From Glycine soja (lineage: Eukaryota; Streptophyta; Magnoliopsida; Fabales; Fabaceae), in the NCBI RefSeq assembly GCF_004193775.1, contig NC_041021.1:36157718-36221717 (forward strand): DNA of 64,000 nt, given 5' to 3'. The notes under the pieces were generated by a model. The model was not told the origin of the DNA. It worked only from the letters and a program-made list of their open reading frames with translations, and made no database searches. Below, one piece after another: positions 9,361 to 19,899 of the stretch. Each line of letters opens with the position of its first letter. Within the stretch, counting starts at the first letter, position 1. The position numbers and the translations under genes are program-made.

Positions 9361-11476
9361 CAGTAGAAACTCTTTAAATTAATACTTGGTAAATTAATAA
9401 ACTCTCTAAAATAATAAATTTGTCCGGTCCCGACTTGGGCCAATGTAAAAAATTGAAAAACTCGATAAAATAATAAGATAATAATTTTTCGTTTATAATT
9501 TTCGGTCCCAAGAAAATCATAAATTAATAATTCATAGAAACTAAAAAAAAATAATTACACTCTATTGAAATATGATTCAATAGTTGTCTGTTTTCTTTAA
9601 AATTCAAGTCTATTTGGAGCTCATCTCTAACTTTTCTTATTGCATCCAATAGCTCAGGTGTTGTATTTTTGTATTGTATCATAAAGTTGTGAAGAGTGTT
9701 CGATGCCATAAGTGCTTCCTTTCGTGTAACAGGCTCCAAAGACTCCGTATCATCTTCGCCATCATCCTCTGCATTGTTCTCAATGATAGTACCCACAATA
9801 TCTTCTAAACTCTGAACCTCCGAACATGCTTCATTTTCACCTGGGTAGTTCATTAGATTGTCGATATCCATCTTATTACGATAGCCACATTGATTGATCA
9901 TAGTCTCGAGGTCTTGAGTTTCTTCATCAAAAGTGAATTCATCCAAATTTCTTGCAACGTCACTAGCTGAACGAATTTTACAGTGTCGAAAGGAATTTAT
10001 TATTGTTTCTTTTTGAACGTCTATCGTCCAAGCTGGGATTGCCAAATTGATAGCATCAAGGACATTTATCTTCCCTGGATCAGATTGTCCCACCTCATAA
10101 CCTTCCAATATTTTGCGGTAAAACCTTCTGCGGTAATGCATCTTGAAAGCTCTTATTATCCCAGCATCGCAAGGTTGAATCTTTGATGTCATCTTGGGTG
10201 GCAAGAATAACAACTCAACGTTTCTTAGCCCTTCAATATTTCTTGGATGTGTTGGACAATTATCCACCACAAGTAGAACTTTTCTACCATGCATCATTTG
10301 GTCAAATGAATGAACATATTCATCAAAAAGCACACTAGTCATCCATGCTTTTTTGTTAGCTCGATACTGACAATCCAAGCTATTCATGTTGACATTCTTG
10401 AAGCAACGAGGCTTTGCATATTTCCCAATAATCCATAGAGGGATTTTTTCAGAGCCATCTTCATTGCAACAAATAAGTACCGTCAACCTTTCTTTATCTT
10501 GTTTTCTTCCTTCAAGTTGTTTTGTTGCCAGTGAATGATCAGCTTGTAACCTATAAAACAACCCAGTTTCATCCATATTGAAAACATCTTTCATAGGGAA
10601 CTGATCAATTTTCTCCCGAATCGATACCAATTTCTGCTCCATGTCTTGTACATCAAGATACCCACTCTCGCCAAAACGACGAAATGACTTTATGCCATGT
10701 CGGTGCTTGAATTTCCCAAGCCATCCTATAGAGAAGTTAAAATCTGAATCATCATGAGGGTACACGAGTTTCATTGTATCTCTTGCCTTCTGCAAAATTA
10801 ATTCTCCTGTGATATTCACACGTTCTTGATGCTGGAAAAACCACTCATAAACAACCTTCTCCATGTCAGGATATTTTGCTGGTTTGTGTCTTTTGATCTC
10901 TGCTCTTCCCTTTTCTATTTCAGCAGAGAGATAGTCATCTGACCGCTTAAGTGTGTTTGATATTGTTCCTTGACTAACTTTCAACTCAAATTTTCCCTCA
11001 AGCCATCTCTGCAAGTCTTTTTGTGTGCTTGCAGGATTATCTTTCTTGTACTCGCACAACTTCTTACGTATTTGATCTGACATAGTTGATTTTGCAACAC
11101 CTTTTAGATGAGAAGTCATCTTGTGAGATATGATTTGAATACTCTAACACATTCATGTAATTTATATATGTCAAACTTGCTTAAGAATATATTGAACACA
11201 TTTGTTTCTCTTGTTTACATTTACTGTACTTCAAAAGTCATTATTGATTTTCAATGCATATGAACACAATAGTTACTAATTTACGTTGAGTCCCAAGGTT
11301 CGCGGCAACGTAATTCTAAGAGGCATAGATTAATTTGTTTTTTTGTTTGGTATGTACAGTATAATTACTTAAAAACTCTTTAAATTAATAATTATTAATT
11401 TATCGATAAATTAATAATTCTCTAAATTAATAAATTTCTTCTATCCTGACATTATTAATTTATAGAGTTTTAACTG
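9361..11476 (-). mobile_element. Lemi1/Emigrant-type pogo (Tc1/mariner) transposon, 2,116 bp
   Basis: The terminal inverted repeats are CAGTAGAAACTCTTTAAATT (left, from 9361) and CAGTTAAAACTCTATAAATT (complement of the right end, to 11476), with 3 mismatches over the first 24 bases. Each end is flanked by TA (9359-9360 and 11477-11478), the Tc1/mariner target duplication. The ends closely resemble those I recall for the Arabidopsis Emigrant MITEs and Medicago Lemi1. Subterminal AATTAATAA motifs are repeated at both ends. One large ORF encodes the transposase. The element sits inside the foldback element at 8969-11647. Confidence 0.9.
9524..11119 (-). CDS. Pogo/Lemi1-like transposase (CENP-B HTH + DDE_1)
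   Basis: This single 531-residue ORF has no internal stop. Residues 13-60 form a psq-like helix-turn-helix and 70-145 a CENP-B-type HTH (WLGKFKHRHGIKSFRRFGES); together they would bind the terminal repeats. The DDE_1 catalytic core follows, with aspartates visible at D183 (FNMDETG), D286 (VVDNCPTH) and D318 (QPCDAG), so the last two are 31 residues apart. The C-terminal third is acidic. Length is in the range of pogo-family transposases. The final 17 or so residues (from QLLNHIS) look frame-shifted: the neighbouring frame reads TIESYF then a stop after five more codons. The protein would cut and rejoin the element in the nucleus at TA sites and could also mobilise related MITEs. No intron is needed. 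Confidence 0.9.
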   Translation of the reverse strand: MTSHLKGVAKSTMSDQIRKKLCEYKKDNPASTQKDLQRWLEGKFELKVSQGTISNTLKRSDDYLSAEIEKGRAEIKRHKPAKYPDMEKVVYEWFFQHQERVNITGELILQKARDTMKLVYPHDDSDFNFSIGWLGKFKHRHGIKSFRRFGESGYLDVQDMEQKLVSIREKIDQFPMKDVFNMDETGLFYRLQADHSLATKQLEGRKQDKERLTVLICCNEDGSEKIPLWIIGKYAKPRCFKNVNMNSLDCQYRANKKAWMTSVLFDEYVHSFDQMMHGRKVLLVVDNCPTHPRNIEGLRNVELLFLPPKMTSKIQPCDAGIIRAFKMHYRRRFYRKILEGYEVGQSDPGKINVLDAINLAIPAWTIDVQKETIINSFRHCKIRSASDVARNLDEFTFDEETQDLETMINQCGYRNKMDIDNLMNYPGENEACSEVQSLEDIVGTIIENNAEDDGEDDTESLEPVTRKEALMASNTLHNFMIQYKNTTPELLDAIRKVRDELQIDLNFKENRQLLNHISIECNYFFLVSMNY

Positions 11477-11647
11477 TATAAAGTATAAGAATAAAAAAAC
11501 CACTTTCAAATTATATGAACTACAAAAAAATTAAAGTACAAAAACTAAAATAAAATTAAAATATAAATTATAAAAATTAAAAAAAAAATCATTTTAAAAC
11601 TATAAAAATTAAGAAGGAAAACTACAGACCACATGAGTAATTAAATC

Positions 11648-11656
11648 TTACTTTTT
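11648..11656. repeat. Right 9-bp target-site duplication of the outer foldback element
   Basis: TTACTTTTT, identical to 8960-8968, lies directly outside the right inverted end. Confidence 0.75.
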
Positions 11657-11815
11657 TTTATATATTTTGGTATAAAAGCTGCTGTATTTGAAGAGTTACG
11701 TTATGCAAGCCAATTCGCCGTCCAAATATTCTAGAAGGCTTTCCAACACGAGTAAAGTGAGTGATCGAGTGAGACTTTTTTCTTGCACAAGTCTCTGAGA
11801 ATAGAATAGAAGAGA

Positions 11816-12685
11816 ATGGCTTTGTTTGGCAGAGGCACAGTTGCAGCAATACGTCGTAGCGCTTTAATTTTCACCTCCAACTCTAATAAGAGCTTATTCC
11901 GCAGCCACCCATTTTCCGCACCCATTTCTCTCAACGTTTCAAACTCCAACGCGATTCATCGGCACTTCAGTTCCACCAAGAAGCCCGTGGACACCAAGGT
12001 CAACTTCTCCCTCTCCGACACAGACGACGAAGACAACAAAGAAAACGGCACGAGCAAGAAGGCAGTGCCACCCCCTTACGATCCCTTCAGCAAGAAGCCC
12101 GCAGTAGAAGATCCCTCCTCGGACCCAAAGGACCTGCAACAGATATTCCACAACATGAGAACCGGCGACGGCTTATTCAGCCACGCAGTCAAGATGTTCG
12201 ACGCATTGTCCAAAGAGGGTCTCACCCACGAAGCCCTGGAGCTCTTCGCCCAGATCAAGGACAAGGGCCACATGCCCGACGTGGTGGCCCACACCGCCGT
12301 CCTCGAGGCCTACGCCAACGCCGCTCAGCCAAAAGAGGCTCTCAAGGTTTACATGCGCATGTTGGCTTCTGGGGTCTCTCCCAATGCTTACACCTATGCG
12401 GTTCTTATCAAGGGTCTTGCTGCTGCTGCTGATGTTAAGTTTGTGAAGGAAGCTAGTAAGTACGTTTTGGAGATGATGGATAAGGGAATGAAACCTAATG
12501 TGCAGACTTATGCTTGTGTGTTTGAGGGGTTGGTGAGGGAGGAGAAGCTTGATGAGGCTGCACGCTTGTTGGAGCAGATGAAGGGTAAGGGGTTTGTTCC
12601 TGACGAGAAGGCTGTGAGGGAGGTTCTAGCCAGTAAAAGAGGGCCTGTCTTTAGAAATGTTATCGACGTTCTTTTTGGTAAGTAG
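11816..12685 (+). CDS. Pentatricopeptide-repeat protein, probably mitochondrial
   Basis: This intronless 289-residue ORF starts in a good plant context (AGAGAATGGC). Residues 1-55 are rich in Ser, Arg and Ala with few acidic residues, as in an organellar presequence (FGRGTVAAIRRSALIFTSN). An acidic linker follows (SDTDDEDNKENG), then four P-type PPR motifs at about 121-155, 156-190, 191-228 and 229-263, with typical helix pairs such as YTYAVLIKGLAAAADVKFV and TYACVFEGLVREEKLDEAAR. PPR proteins bind organellar RNA; with only four repeats the RNA target cannot be predicted. It resembles the short At4g38150-like PPR proteins, from memory. The 5' half is GC-rich with C-ending codons, while the 3' half is T-ending. 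It begins 160 bp from the outer foldback element, which lies in its promoter region. Confidence 0.88.
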   Translation: MALFGRGTVAAIRRSALIFTSNSNKSLFRSHPFSAPISLNVSNSNAIHRHFSSTKKPVDTKVNFSLSDTDDEDNKENGTSKKAVPPPYDPFSKKPAVEDPSSDPKDLQQIFHNMRTGDGLFSHAVKMFDALSKEGLTHEALELFAQIKDKGHMPDVVAHTAVLEAYANAAQPKEALKVYMRMLASGVSPNAYTYAVLIKGLAAAADVKFVKEASKYVLEMMDKGMKPNVQTYACVFEGLVREEKLDEAARLLEQMKGKGFVPDEKAVREVLASKRGPVFRNVIDVLFGK

Positions 12686-13037
12686 TGAAAACTCACTCGT
12701 CATCGGTTGTAAAATTAGGTGAGGCATACATAATTTCGCCAACAAATCAAGATCCTTGTTTTTGCTTTCATTTTACTTTTATCCATTGTATTTGCATTGC
12801 AACATGCACTGCAACATTTCCAATTGCAAATCAAACAAGCACTAACAGAGATGGTTTGGAATTAGATTGACATGAGCATTTTGTTGTCTTCGGTTTTATA
12901 TGCATGGTATTTGTTTGTTACATATTTCAGTTTGGTATGAATGGGGATGGTGAATTAGTAATGCTAGGCACTGATATCAAAATAAGGAAAATTATGACTA
13001 ATGACTAATTTGTATTATTGTAATATCATGTGCAAAT
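12686..13037. other. 3' flank of the PPR gene
   Basis: AT-rich DNA with probable 3' untranslated sequence of the PPR gene at its start. No other feature was seen. Confidence 0.5.
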
Positions 13038-13619
13038 TAGGAGTGTCAAACTGAATTCAAATCCGGTGAGCCAACCTAGCTCACCATGGGTTTGGGTCAG
13101 ACTAGGCAAATAAAAAACAAAACTTTCAATAGTAGAAAATGAACCCGACTCTCTCAATCTGTGTGCTAGGTGAGTTTAAATCGAATTGACCCACTTAACC
13201 CACTTACATTTAAAAAAATATAATAATAATAATAATAATACCCCCATCCATCATTTCTCAAAATCATAAATCCCCTAATCCAACAAACGAGCACAGTCAT
13301 CCTTGGTTCACCACTGCTGCACCACAGCAACTCACGCTCTTGGCTTGTGCTCGCACGACTAACGACCCTCTTGGCTCTTGTGCGCGCTGCTCCGTACTCA
13401 CTAGTTGGTGACTTCCTCGTCATTTTTAAAATTTTATTATTTAGGATTTTTATTATAAAAAATTTGGTGAGCCAATCCACCAATCCACGGTGGGTTTAGG
13501 GCCGGACTGGAAAAAACATGACTCATTTAAAAGTAAGCTGGACCAATTCATCCTGTTTAAGTCTCAACCCGTACTAGACCAATCATGTGAGTCGGACTGG
13601 CCCCTTTTGACACCTTTGA
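13038..13619. mobile_element. hAT-like non-autonomous element (582 bp)
   Basis: The ends are TAGGAGTGTCAAACTG on the left and TCAAAGGTGTCAAAAGG as the complement of the right end, sharing the GTGTCAAA core seen at many plant hAT MITE ends. Both ends are flanked by TGCAAAT (13031-13037 and 13620-13626), a 7-of-8 target duplication. Inside are several GGTGAGCCA/GGTGGGT inverted motifs and an (AAT)n run near 13219. There is no transposase-like ORF. Confidence 0.55.
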
Positions 13620-13992
13620 TGCAAATGGAAACACATATAAGGCTATTAGCCTATTCTGCCATTTTCATAAAACATACAGGGTAAAGAAACATGATTGTTA
13701 AGCTGACAAAACAGCATCGTATAGTTACTGTTCTTGCAAAAAAAAAATACTATCTTGAATCCGCAATGTAAATGATAAATAAAAAAATTACAACAAGGGT
13801 AAAGAAAAACAAAATCCTAAGACAGAAGGGGGAGACCTCTATAGAATACTATAAAAACAAGAGATATGTAACGTAGCATCGATTCTGTAATTCTTTCGGG
13901 GTAGCATCTTTCAATTTCTTGAACACATTAGGGCATCACCAGTGGGAGCTCAATTCTTGGACTAGGTGGTGCCAAAGCGGACAATGTCAAAA

Positions 13993-16744
13993 CTAGAAAA
14001 AGACTCGTTTTTTGGTGGTACAATCTGATGCCCGATGGCCAGGTTTTCCACAATTAAAGCAGGCCCCTCCATGCCCGCCGCTTCTGCAATGCACATTCAG
14101 ACATGGTTAAGTTATTACATACACCTAAATATTACATTACATAGATGAACCTTATTATATCTTGAACAGGAAAAACTTAACAAACATAAGTAAAACAGTT
14201 ACTATAAGTCTATAACCTGTTGGATGATGAAAACCTGCTTGATCTACTACTGCCTCCAATTAGCCAGTCATCCCCGCTGCTTTTACCCATTCGAAACTTG
14301 TTGCCAGATCTGAAACTTCTACCACCTTGTCCAAACTCATCATCAGAGTCTTGGCCTCCTTCCCATCCTCGTGAACTTCTAAAACCTCTCTGATCCCTAG
14401 AACCTCTTCGGTTACTTCGATCTCTGTCAGAAAACTTCCCATAGAAATCACTTGCAGGTTCATCATCTTGCAAAGGAGGTAACTGCCGATGCAAATTAAA
14501 ATGTGAATTCACATTTGTCAAATTATTAATCCAATAAACTGATACCAAAATATGGTTGGTATTTTAGTAGGGGGATAAAAAAGGCAGACACACAAATGAT
14601 AAAGAATTAGAAAACAAGAGCATTACCAAAACTTTGTAATTTACCTTAGTGATTTTGGAAATAGTGTTTCCAGATGGCAGATCCTTAGTGAGTAACTCTT
14701 TAGCTATTTCCTCTGGAAGATCAAAAACAGCTCCTTGAACCTGATACAGGCAGTACCAACATTGGAATAAATTGAACAGTGTGGTGATTATCTTAATAAT
14801 ACTGAAGTTCCTGACAAGAATCTAGCACAACAGAAATAAATAATAATACTCAGCTACAAAGTTACAAACCCTCTCATCTGCAATTAAATGTATTTTTCCA
14901 ACTTCATCAGCAGCTGGAGAATAAACATCTGAAAGAAACCCAGTGACAGATCTTGCAGAAAAATATCTTGCAGAAGTATCTGGATCTCGAGTCAGTTGCA
15001 ATGTAGTCCATCCCTACAACACCAGGGTTTTAATGAGCTAACAAGATAGCACGTGCAAAAACAGCATTTATGTATAAGATCAACTATGAGCTATGAGAGA
15101 AATAAATAAATAAAAACTAATTAATTTAGAAGCAACCTTGTCAAAAAAATTTAGAGTAATTTCAACTTAAAAACTAATAACTACTAGCTTTTCAAAATAT
15201 TAACCGAGTAGCAAACATAAAATATCAAAACCAAACATACCAAGTTATCTGGTTTTGAGTTTGGAAAACACCTAATAGAGTTGAGTGAATTTATATAATT
15301 TAATAATTATATTGCAATTGCTATTCTGCCAGGGCAATATTTAGATTTTTATTGTGCTGAACAGATTTTCTACTAGATGCAGATGGCACATCCTTTACAT
15401 ACTTCTAATTGAGATATAAACCATTATGTATAGTATCATCCGGAAGGAATATGGGGAACCAATAAATCCTTTAAAAAATTTCAAAACTTGATAACTTAAT
15501 TTGAAAGTATAAGCTTCTCTGATACCTGTTCATGATTGATAAGAGACCGGCAAGAAGGAGGTTGAGAGAATCCACTCATCTGTGCTAGAGCAGCTGCAAG
15601 GGCCCTTGCACCTTGTTCTTCAACCAGTTTTTGTGCAGTTGCAATGAAAAAATCAACAGACTCAGGATGAACTCTATTAAGTGTAGCAACAACTTGCTCA
15701 GCAGATGACTCCAAGATCTCTTCCATAGCTGGTGGACTAACAAATTCAAATTTGCAGCCTACATCACGCTCAAGGGATCTAACTGTTCTCCTCTGGCTAC
15801 TGGTGTACATCAGAATGGCAGTACCCTCTTTTCCTGCACGCCCAGTACGACCAGAACGATGTACAAAAGTCTCAGCATCATTGGGAAGTTCATAATGTAT
15901 AACCTGAAGAAATCAATGTAACACCAACAAGCTTCTCAATATGTTGAACAGACAGCAATTCAGTATTTGTATTTGACCAAAGCATAAAAACCTTATGATT
16001 CAAATATAGATCTTAAACTTCTGGCGAAAAACAGAATTGAAATGAGTCAAAAGTAGTGGAAAGTTCTCCTTATATAAAAAAAACTAATCAAAATTATTAA
16101 AGGCAACCCAAACTTAAGAATTGAAAAATCCTAATCCCAAGTAGGCAATAAAGTCCTAATCCAACATAGGGATAAGATATCTCAAGACTCAAACTTCTAG
16201 ATCTTCAATAAAAAATCCTAATATCCAAATTACGATAATCCAAGTGATTGAGTTGATTACTTCAAGTTCAGACTCAGTTGACATTAAATATAACACGAAC
16301 AATAAAAAAAAAATGCTAGAATTTCAAGAAAATTCTTATAAAATCAAAACTGGAAAAGGAATGTTTATATGTTGACCGGAAATCATCATTTTTTAACTTA
16401 CCAAATCAACATTGGGAATATCAAGTCCACGAGCTGCAACATCAGTGGCAACAAGCACTGTGAATTTCCCTTGCCGAAAACCATTCAATGTTCTCTCTCT
16501 CTGATGCTGAGATATATCACCATGCAGTGCTTCGGAAGCTATACTACTTGTTAATGCCATTGATACTTCATCAGCATCCTTTTTTTTCTGCGTAAAAACA
16601 ATAGTCTTCCCACCCTTTGCATAAACCTAAACGGCATAATAAAATTCAGTGAAATAATTGAACTGTCCACCCTTATCTACAAGAGTAACTTAAAAGTAAT
16701 TTGCAAACATAAAACTAACTAACTTACTAACTAACTAACTAACT

Positions 16745-16802
<58 letters not shown>

Positions 16803-19445
16803 TAAATTTGCAACAGCAACAGGAGTCTCAATTTTCACAGCCATAAGTTTGTGTCTTGAGTATTCCACGTGTTACATCTCAATATGAGAATAAAGATAAA
16901 TAACTTGCTTGCTCAGTATGCATGAATAATTAAAGGTAGAGTTTCTTTAAACAGTAACCTGCTTCCTTCAATCATCTAAAAAAAATGATACATTTTTATT
17001 GTATTATTGTTTTAATGGATATTTTTTATTACCACATATAATAACAACATTAATATAATTCCTCATACCTATTACCTACTAAAAACATCCTCAGAATCAG
17101 ATTCCAGAAAAATACAAACTATAGAAATTACCAAATATCGAGCTAAGATTGTAAAAACATAACTGCAAACTTACAGTTATAAGATCAGAAAGAACTGTCC
17201 GTTTTGAAGTGGCAGTCGCTGATAAAGCATAAAGTTTGATCCCTTCAGCAAGCTTCTCTTCTTGTTCACCAACCTTGTTTAGAAGAAAAGGAAAAAACAT
17301 CATAACCAATTTCCTGGGATTAAAATACATCATAAAATGATTTAATTTCATTCTACAATAACTTCAACATTATTAGTAAGCACAATTGAATCTGTTTGCT
17401 AGAAATAATCAGAAGAAAATGAGAATAAGGGACAGTTCTAGTGGAAATTCATTCATGCTTTCCCTTCTTTTCTCTCCAAATCCATTATACCAAACAAACA
17501 ACAAGATGCTTCCAAACAAATGAAAAAGGGTTATGAAGAAGACTTGCATTAATGATGTTAACTAGATTATTTATAACTCAGTGTAGCTATGACTTATGAT
17601 TAGTTTTTCACCACACAAAAAATGCCAAGTAATAAGTCAGTAACAAGCTAAGGAATAATGATTATGCTAAGACATGCAGTCAACACAAGAGCCTTTATTT
17701 TCAAGTAATTCCAGTCATCCAGGTGAGTTTTAGTGTTTTACATCAATAAGCATCAAATAGCAGGGGTAGCTACACCTACACCTACAAAACTTTATAGTCA
17801 ACACAAAAATTGGAATGCAAATTGTAAATAACTAAATATCAAATAAATGAGAATAATACTTGTGAATACAATGCATGTCTTCTCTTTGAACAATATTTCA
17901 ACTCCTTTTTCTAAAAGCATCCTCACTCACTACCAAAGCAGACACTGTTTTATAGCCTCTTTTGGTCACAATCCATTATATCACACAGAACCTGTTTTAA
18001 ACCACAGCACCACTTCTTACTGATAGGAAGTGTAAGATGAGCATGTTACCCACTAAATTTGCCTCGTGCTAGACAATGAGAATATTGCTAACACAATTAT
18101 CATACTCTAATCTACACTTTCATTCCATAAGCAGGCAAGTACTTAGTCAACAATACTCTGCACATTCAGAGGGAATAGAAGCCAAACCAAAAATGTAACA
18201 AAAGAATTTACCAAATAAAAAATGTAACAAAAGAATTTACCAAATCAATCGTCAAAGGGTTATTCAAATACTTTCTTGACAGTTTCTTCACCCAACCAGG
18301 CATGGTCGCAGAAAAAAGTATGGTCTGGCGCTGAGCTGGGACCTTATCTAAAATGACCTCCACATCCTCCTCAAACCCAACAGCAAGCATCCGATCAGCT
18401 TCATCAAGCACCAAATACTGAACCTCACTCAGTTTAAGGCTGTTTCCATTCACCAGGTCAATTATCCTACCCGGCGTTCCAACCACCACATCAACACCGT
18501 GGGAAAGCGCACCCTGCTGTGTTACATAAGAAACACCACCATAAACACAAACTGTTTTGAGATAAGGTGCAGATTCTTGTATCTCTTTCTCGACTTGCTT
18601 TGCTAACTCCCTGGTAGGTGCAAGGACCAATGCTTTAGGAAGCCTCCCAGACCTCCTTCAATAATTAAAAATAAACAAATCAATATATGAAGCAAACAAT
18701 ACGAAGGTTTTTTTTTATAGGCAAATGTTAATGGTTAGTTTTTGTTGGTGGGAAGGAAGGATCGAACCCGCGACCTTTTCCTCCTTCCTTTCTTTAATAA
18801 CCACCCAACGAACCTTATATCTCCTACAATACTAAGATTAATGTGCATAAATATGAAACAATGTGGACCTGTGAGAACTTTGTTCATCATCATCAGTGAG
18901 GCCCTTAAGAATTGGAATTCCGAATGCTAATGTCTTGCCAGTTCCGGTCTTTGCACGAGCAATGATATCTTTACCTTCTAGTGCAGGCACTAACACAGCT
19001 CTCTAATCACCCAAAAGAAAAAGTATTTACATTTGTGGAAGTTGAAAATGAAAAATGAAAAATAAAATAAGAGTAAAGATACCTGAATGGGGAAAAGACT
19101 GGTGATCCCACGTTGTTGTAGGGAGTGAACGAGGGGCGAAGGTAAACCCAACTTGGAAATGTCGAGTTCGTGGTCGCTCACATTGGTGTCAGGTTCGTAG
19201 TCATAGCCAAATTGGTTGCTATTACTAGCGTCGTCTAAAGTTAAACCCTTGAAGGGTTGTTCTGTGAGAATGGATGAGGTGGGGGTGGCAATGGCGGAAG
19301 GAAGGGAAGAGAGTGTGGCGTTACGGTTACGGGGAAGGGTGTTGAAGAAAACAGAGGTGGTTGTGGCGGTTGGTCTTCTGAGGAGTTGAAAAGAGGGGTT
19401 TTTGCATATGGAGATGGAAGAAGAGATACCTACGGTGGAAGCCAT
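13993..19445 (-). CDS. RH3: Chloroplast DEAD-box RNA helicase, RH3 type (10 exons)
   Basis: Exons by minus-strand order: 19445-19083, 19002-18869, 18655-18241, 17273-17175, 16626-16402, 15903-15526, 15013-14870, 14740-14645, 14482-14217, 14083-13993. All joins keep frame at GT-AG sites and give about 736 residues; Arabidopsis RH3 is close to 750. The start MASTVGIS is preferred over an upstream in-frame ATG at 19487 because RH3 proteins begin that way. Order of parts: Ser/Thr-rich chloroplast transit peptide; Q motif (GITSLFPIQ); motif [57 protein letters not shown]-binding domain (exons 7-8); Arg/Gly/Ser-rich tail; [14 protein letters not shown] zinc knuckle. RH3 unwinds RNA in the stroma and is needed for group II intron splicing and 50S ribosome assembly. 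Introns hold AT repeats and a SINE-like insertion. Confidence 0.92.
16758..16799. repeat. (AT)n microsatellite in an RH3 intron
   Basis: An uninterrupted AT run of roughly 42 bp, preceded by ACTAACTTACTAACTAACTA and ACATACATAC mini-repeats. Likely length-polymorphic. Confidence 0.95.
18189..18245. repeat. 28-bp tandem duplication across an RH3 splice donor
   Basis: The unit AAAAATGTAACAAAAGAATT plus TACCAAAT occurs at 18189-18216 and 18218-18245. The second copy spans the exon-3 donor (minus-strand GATTTG then GTAAATTC at 18240), so the first copy supplies a near-identical donor context 29 bp further into the intron. Confidence 0.9.
18710..18840 (-). mobile_element. tRNA-derived SINE-like insertion in an RH3 intron
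   Basis: On the minus strand a Pol III B-box-like GCGGGTTCGATCC (about 18762-18775) lies downstream of a GGTTCGTTGGGTGGTTATT stretch that could hold a degenerate A box. The unit ends in TTGCCTATAAAAAAAA near 18710. Spacing and an A-rich tail fit plant SINEs. Boundaries are approximate and no clear target duplication was found. Confidence 0.45.
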
Positions 19446-19899
19446 TGGGAGGAAATGAAAGTAGAAGCGGCGAGGGGATAAGGCCACGCACGCACCTTTC
19501 TGCCTCTGAACGTAAAGCCTTTTAACCTCCCTTCTGTGCTGCGTGTCATTGTGTCAGTGAATGTGTGCAAGATACTTGAATTTCAACTCGGATCTTTTCG
19601 GGGTCCTGTCTGCAATACAATTTTAATGGCTAAAACATTTATAAATCTATTTTTAATAAATTTTACTAATGATCTTGTAATCTGTAATTAATACTCCAGC
19701 ATGTACCAGATAATAAAGGACTTAGATTAATTTATAGTGCACAACTTTATCTTTGATCCTCCCCATCAGAATTTCCTATCTATGTCTCTGGCAACTGCCA
19801 TCTTCATTCTGGTGGCAATGATAACAAAGGAATAATGTGACGAAAAACTGCAATTCCATAGAAAGGTAAGGTGTTCGCAGTAGAAGGGAAGCCCAACAC
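19446..19899. other. Upstream region of RH3
   Basis: This is the 5' leader and promoter region of the minus-strand RH3 gene, about 150 bp of fairly GC-rich sequence next to the start and then AT-rich DNA. No clear TATA box was assigned. Confidence 0.5.

Larger units (their letters stand above)
8969..11647. mobile_element. Outer foldback / MULE-type MITE hosting the pogo-like element
   Basis: The left part (8969 to about 9360) holds tandem-like modules around TTTTAGTCCCTATAGTTT. The right part (about 11479-11647) carries the diverged inverted equivalent, for example AAACTATAAAAATTAAGAAGG. The ends pair as GGTTAAATTATTCATTTG against GATTTAATTACTCATGTGG (complement of the right end), and both are flanked by the identical 9-bp TTACTTTTT. 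Without the inserted transposon and its TA duplication the element would be about 561 bp, a non-coding MITE size. The 9-bp duplication and long inverted arms point to the Mutator superfamily. Its own coding capacity is nil, so it depends on a transposase elsewhere. Confidence 0.7.

Noticed and set aside
17097..17351. 84-residue ORF as a separate gene
   Set aside because: It is exon 4 of the RH3 helicase plus read-through into both introns.
18760..18780. Possible tRNA gene (GGTTCGATCC T-loop-like motif)
   Set aside because: No acceptor stem or anticodon arm can be drawn; a SINE fits better.
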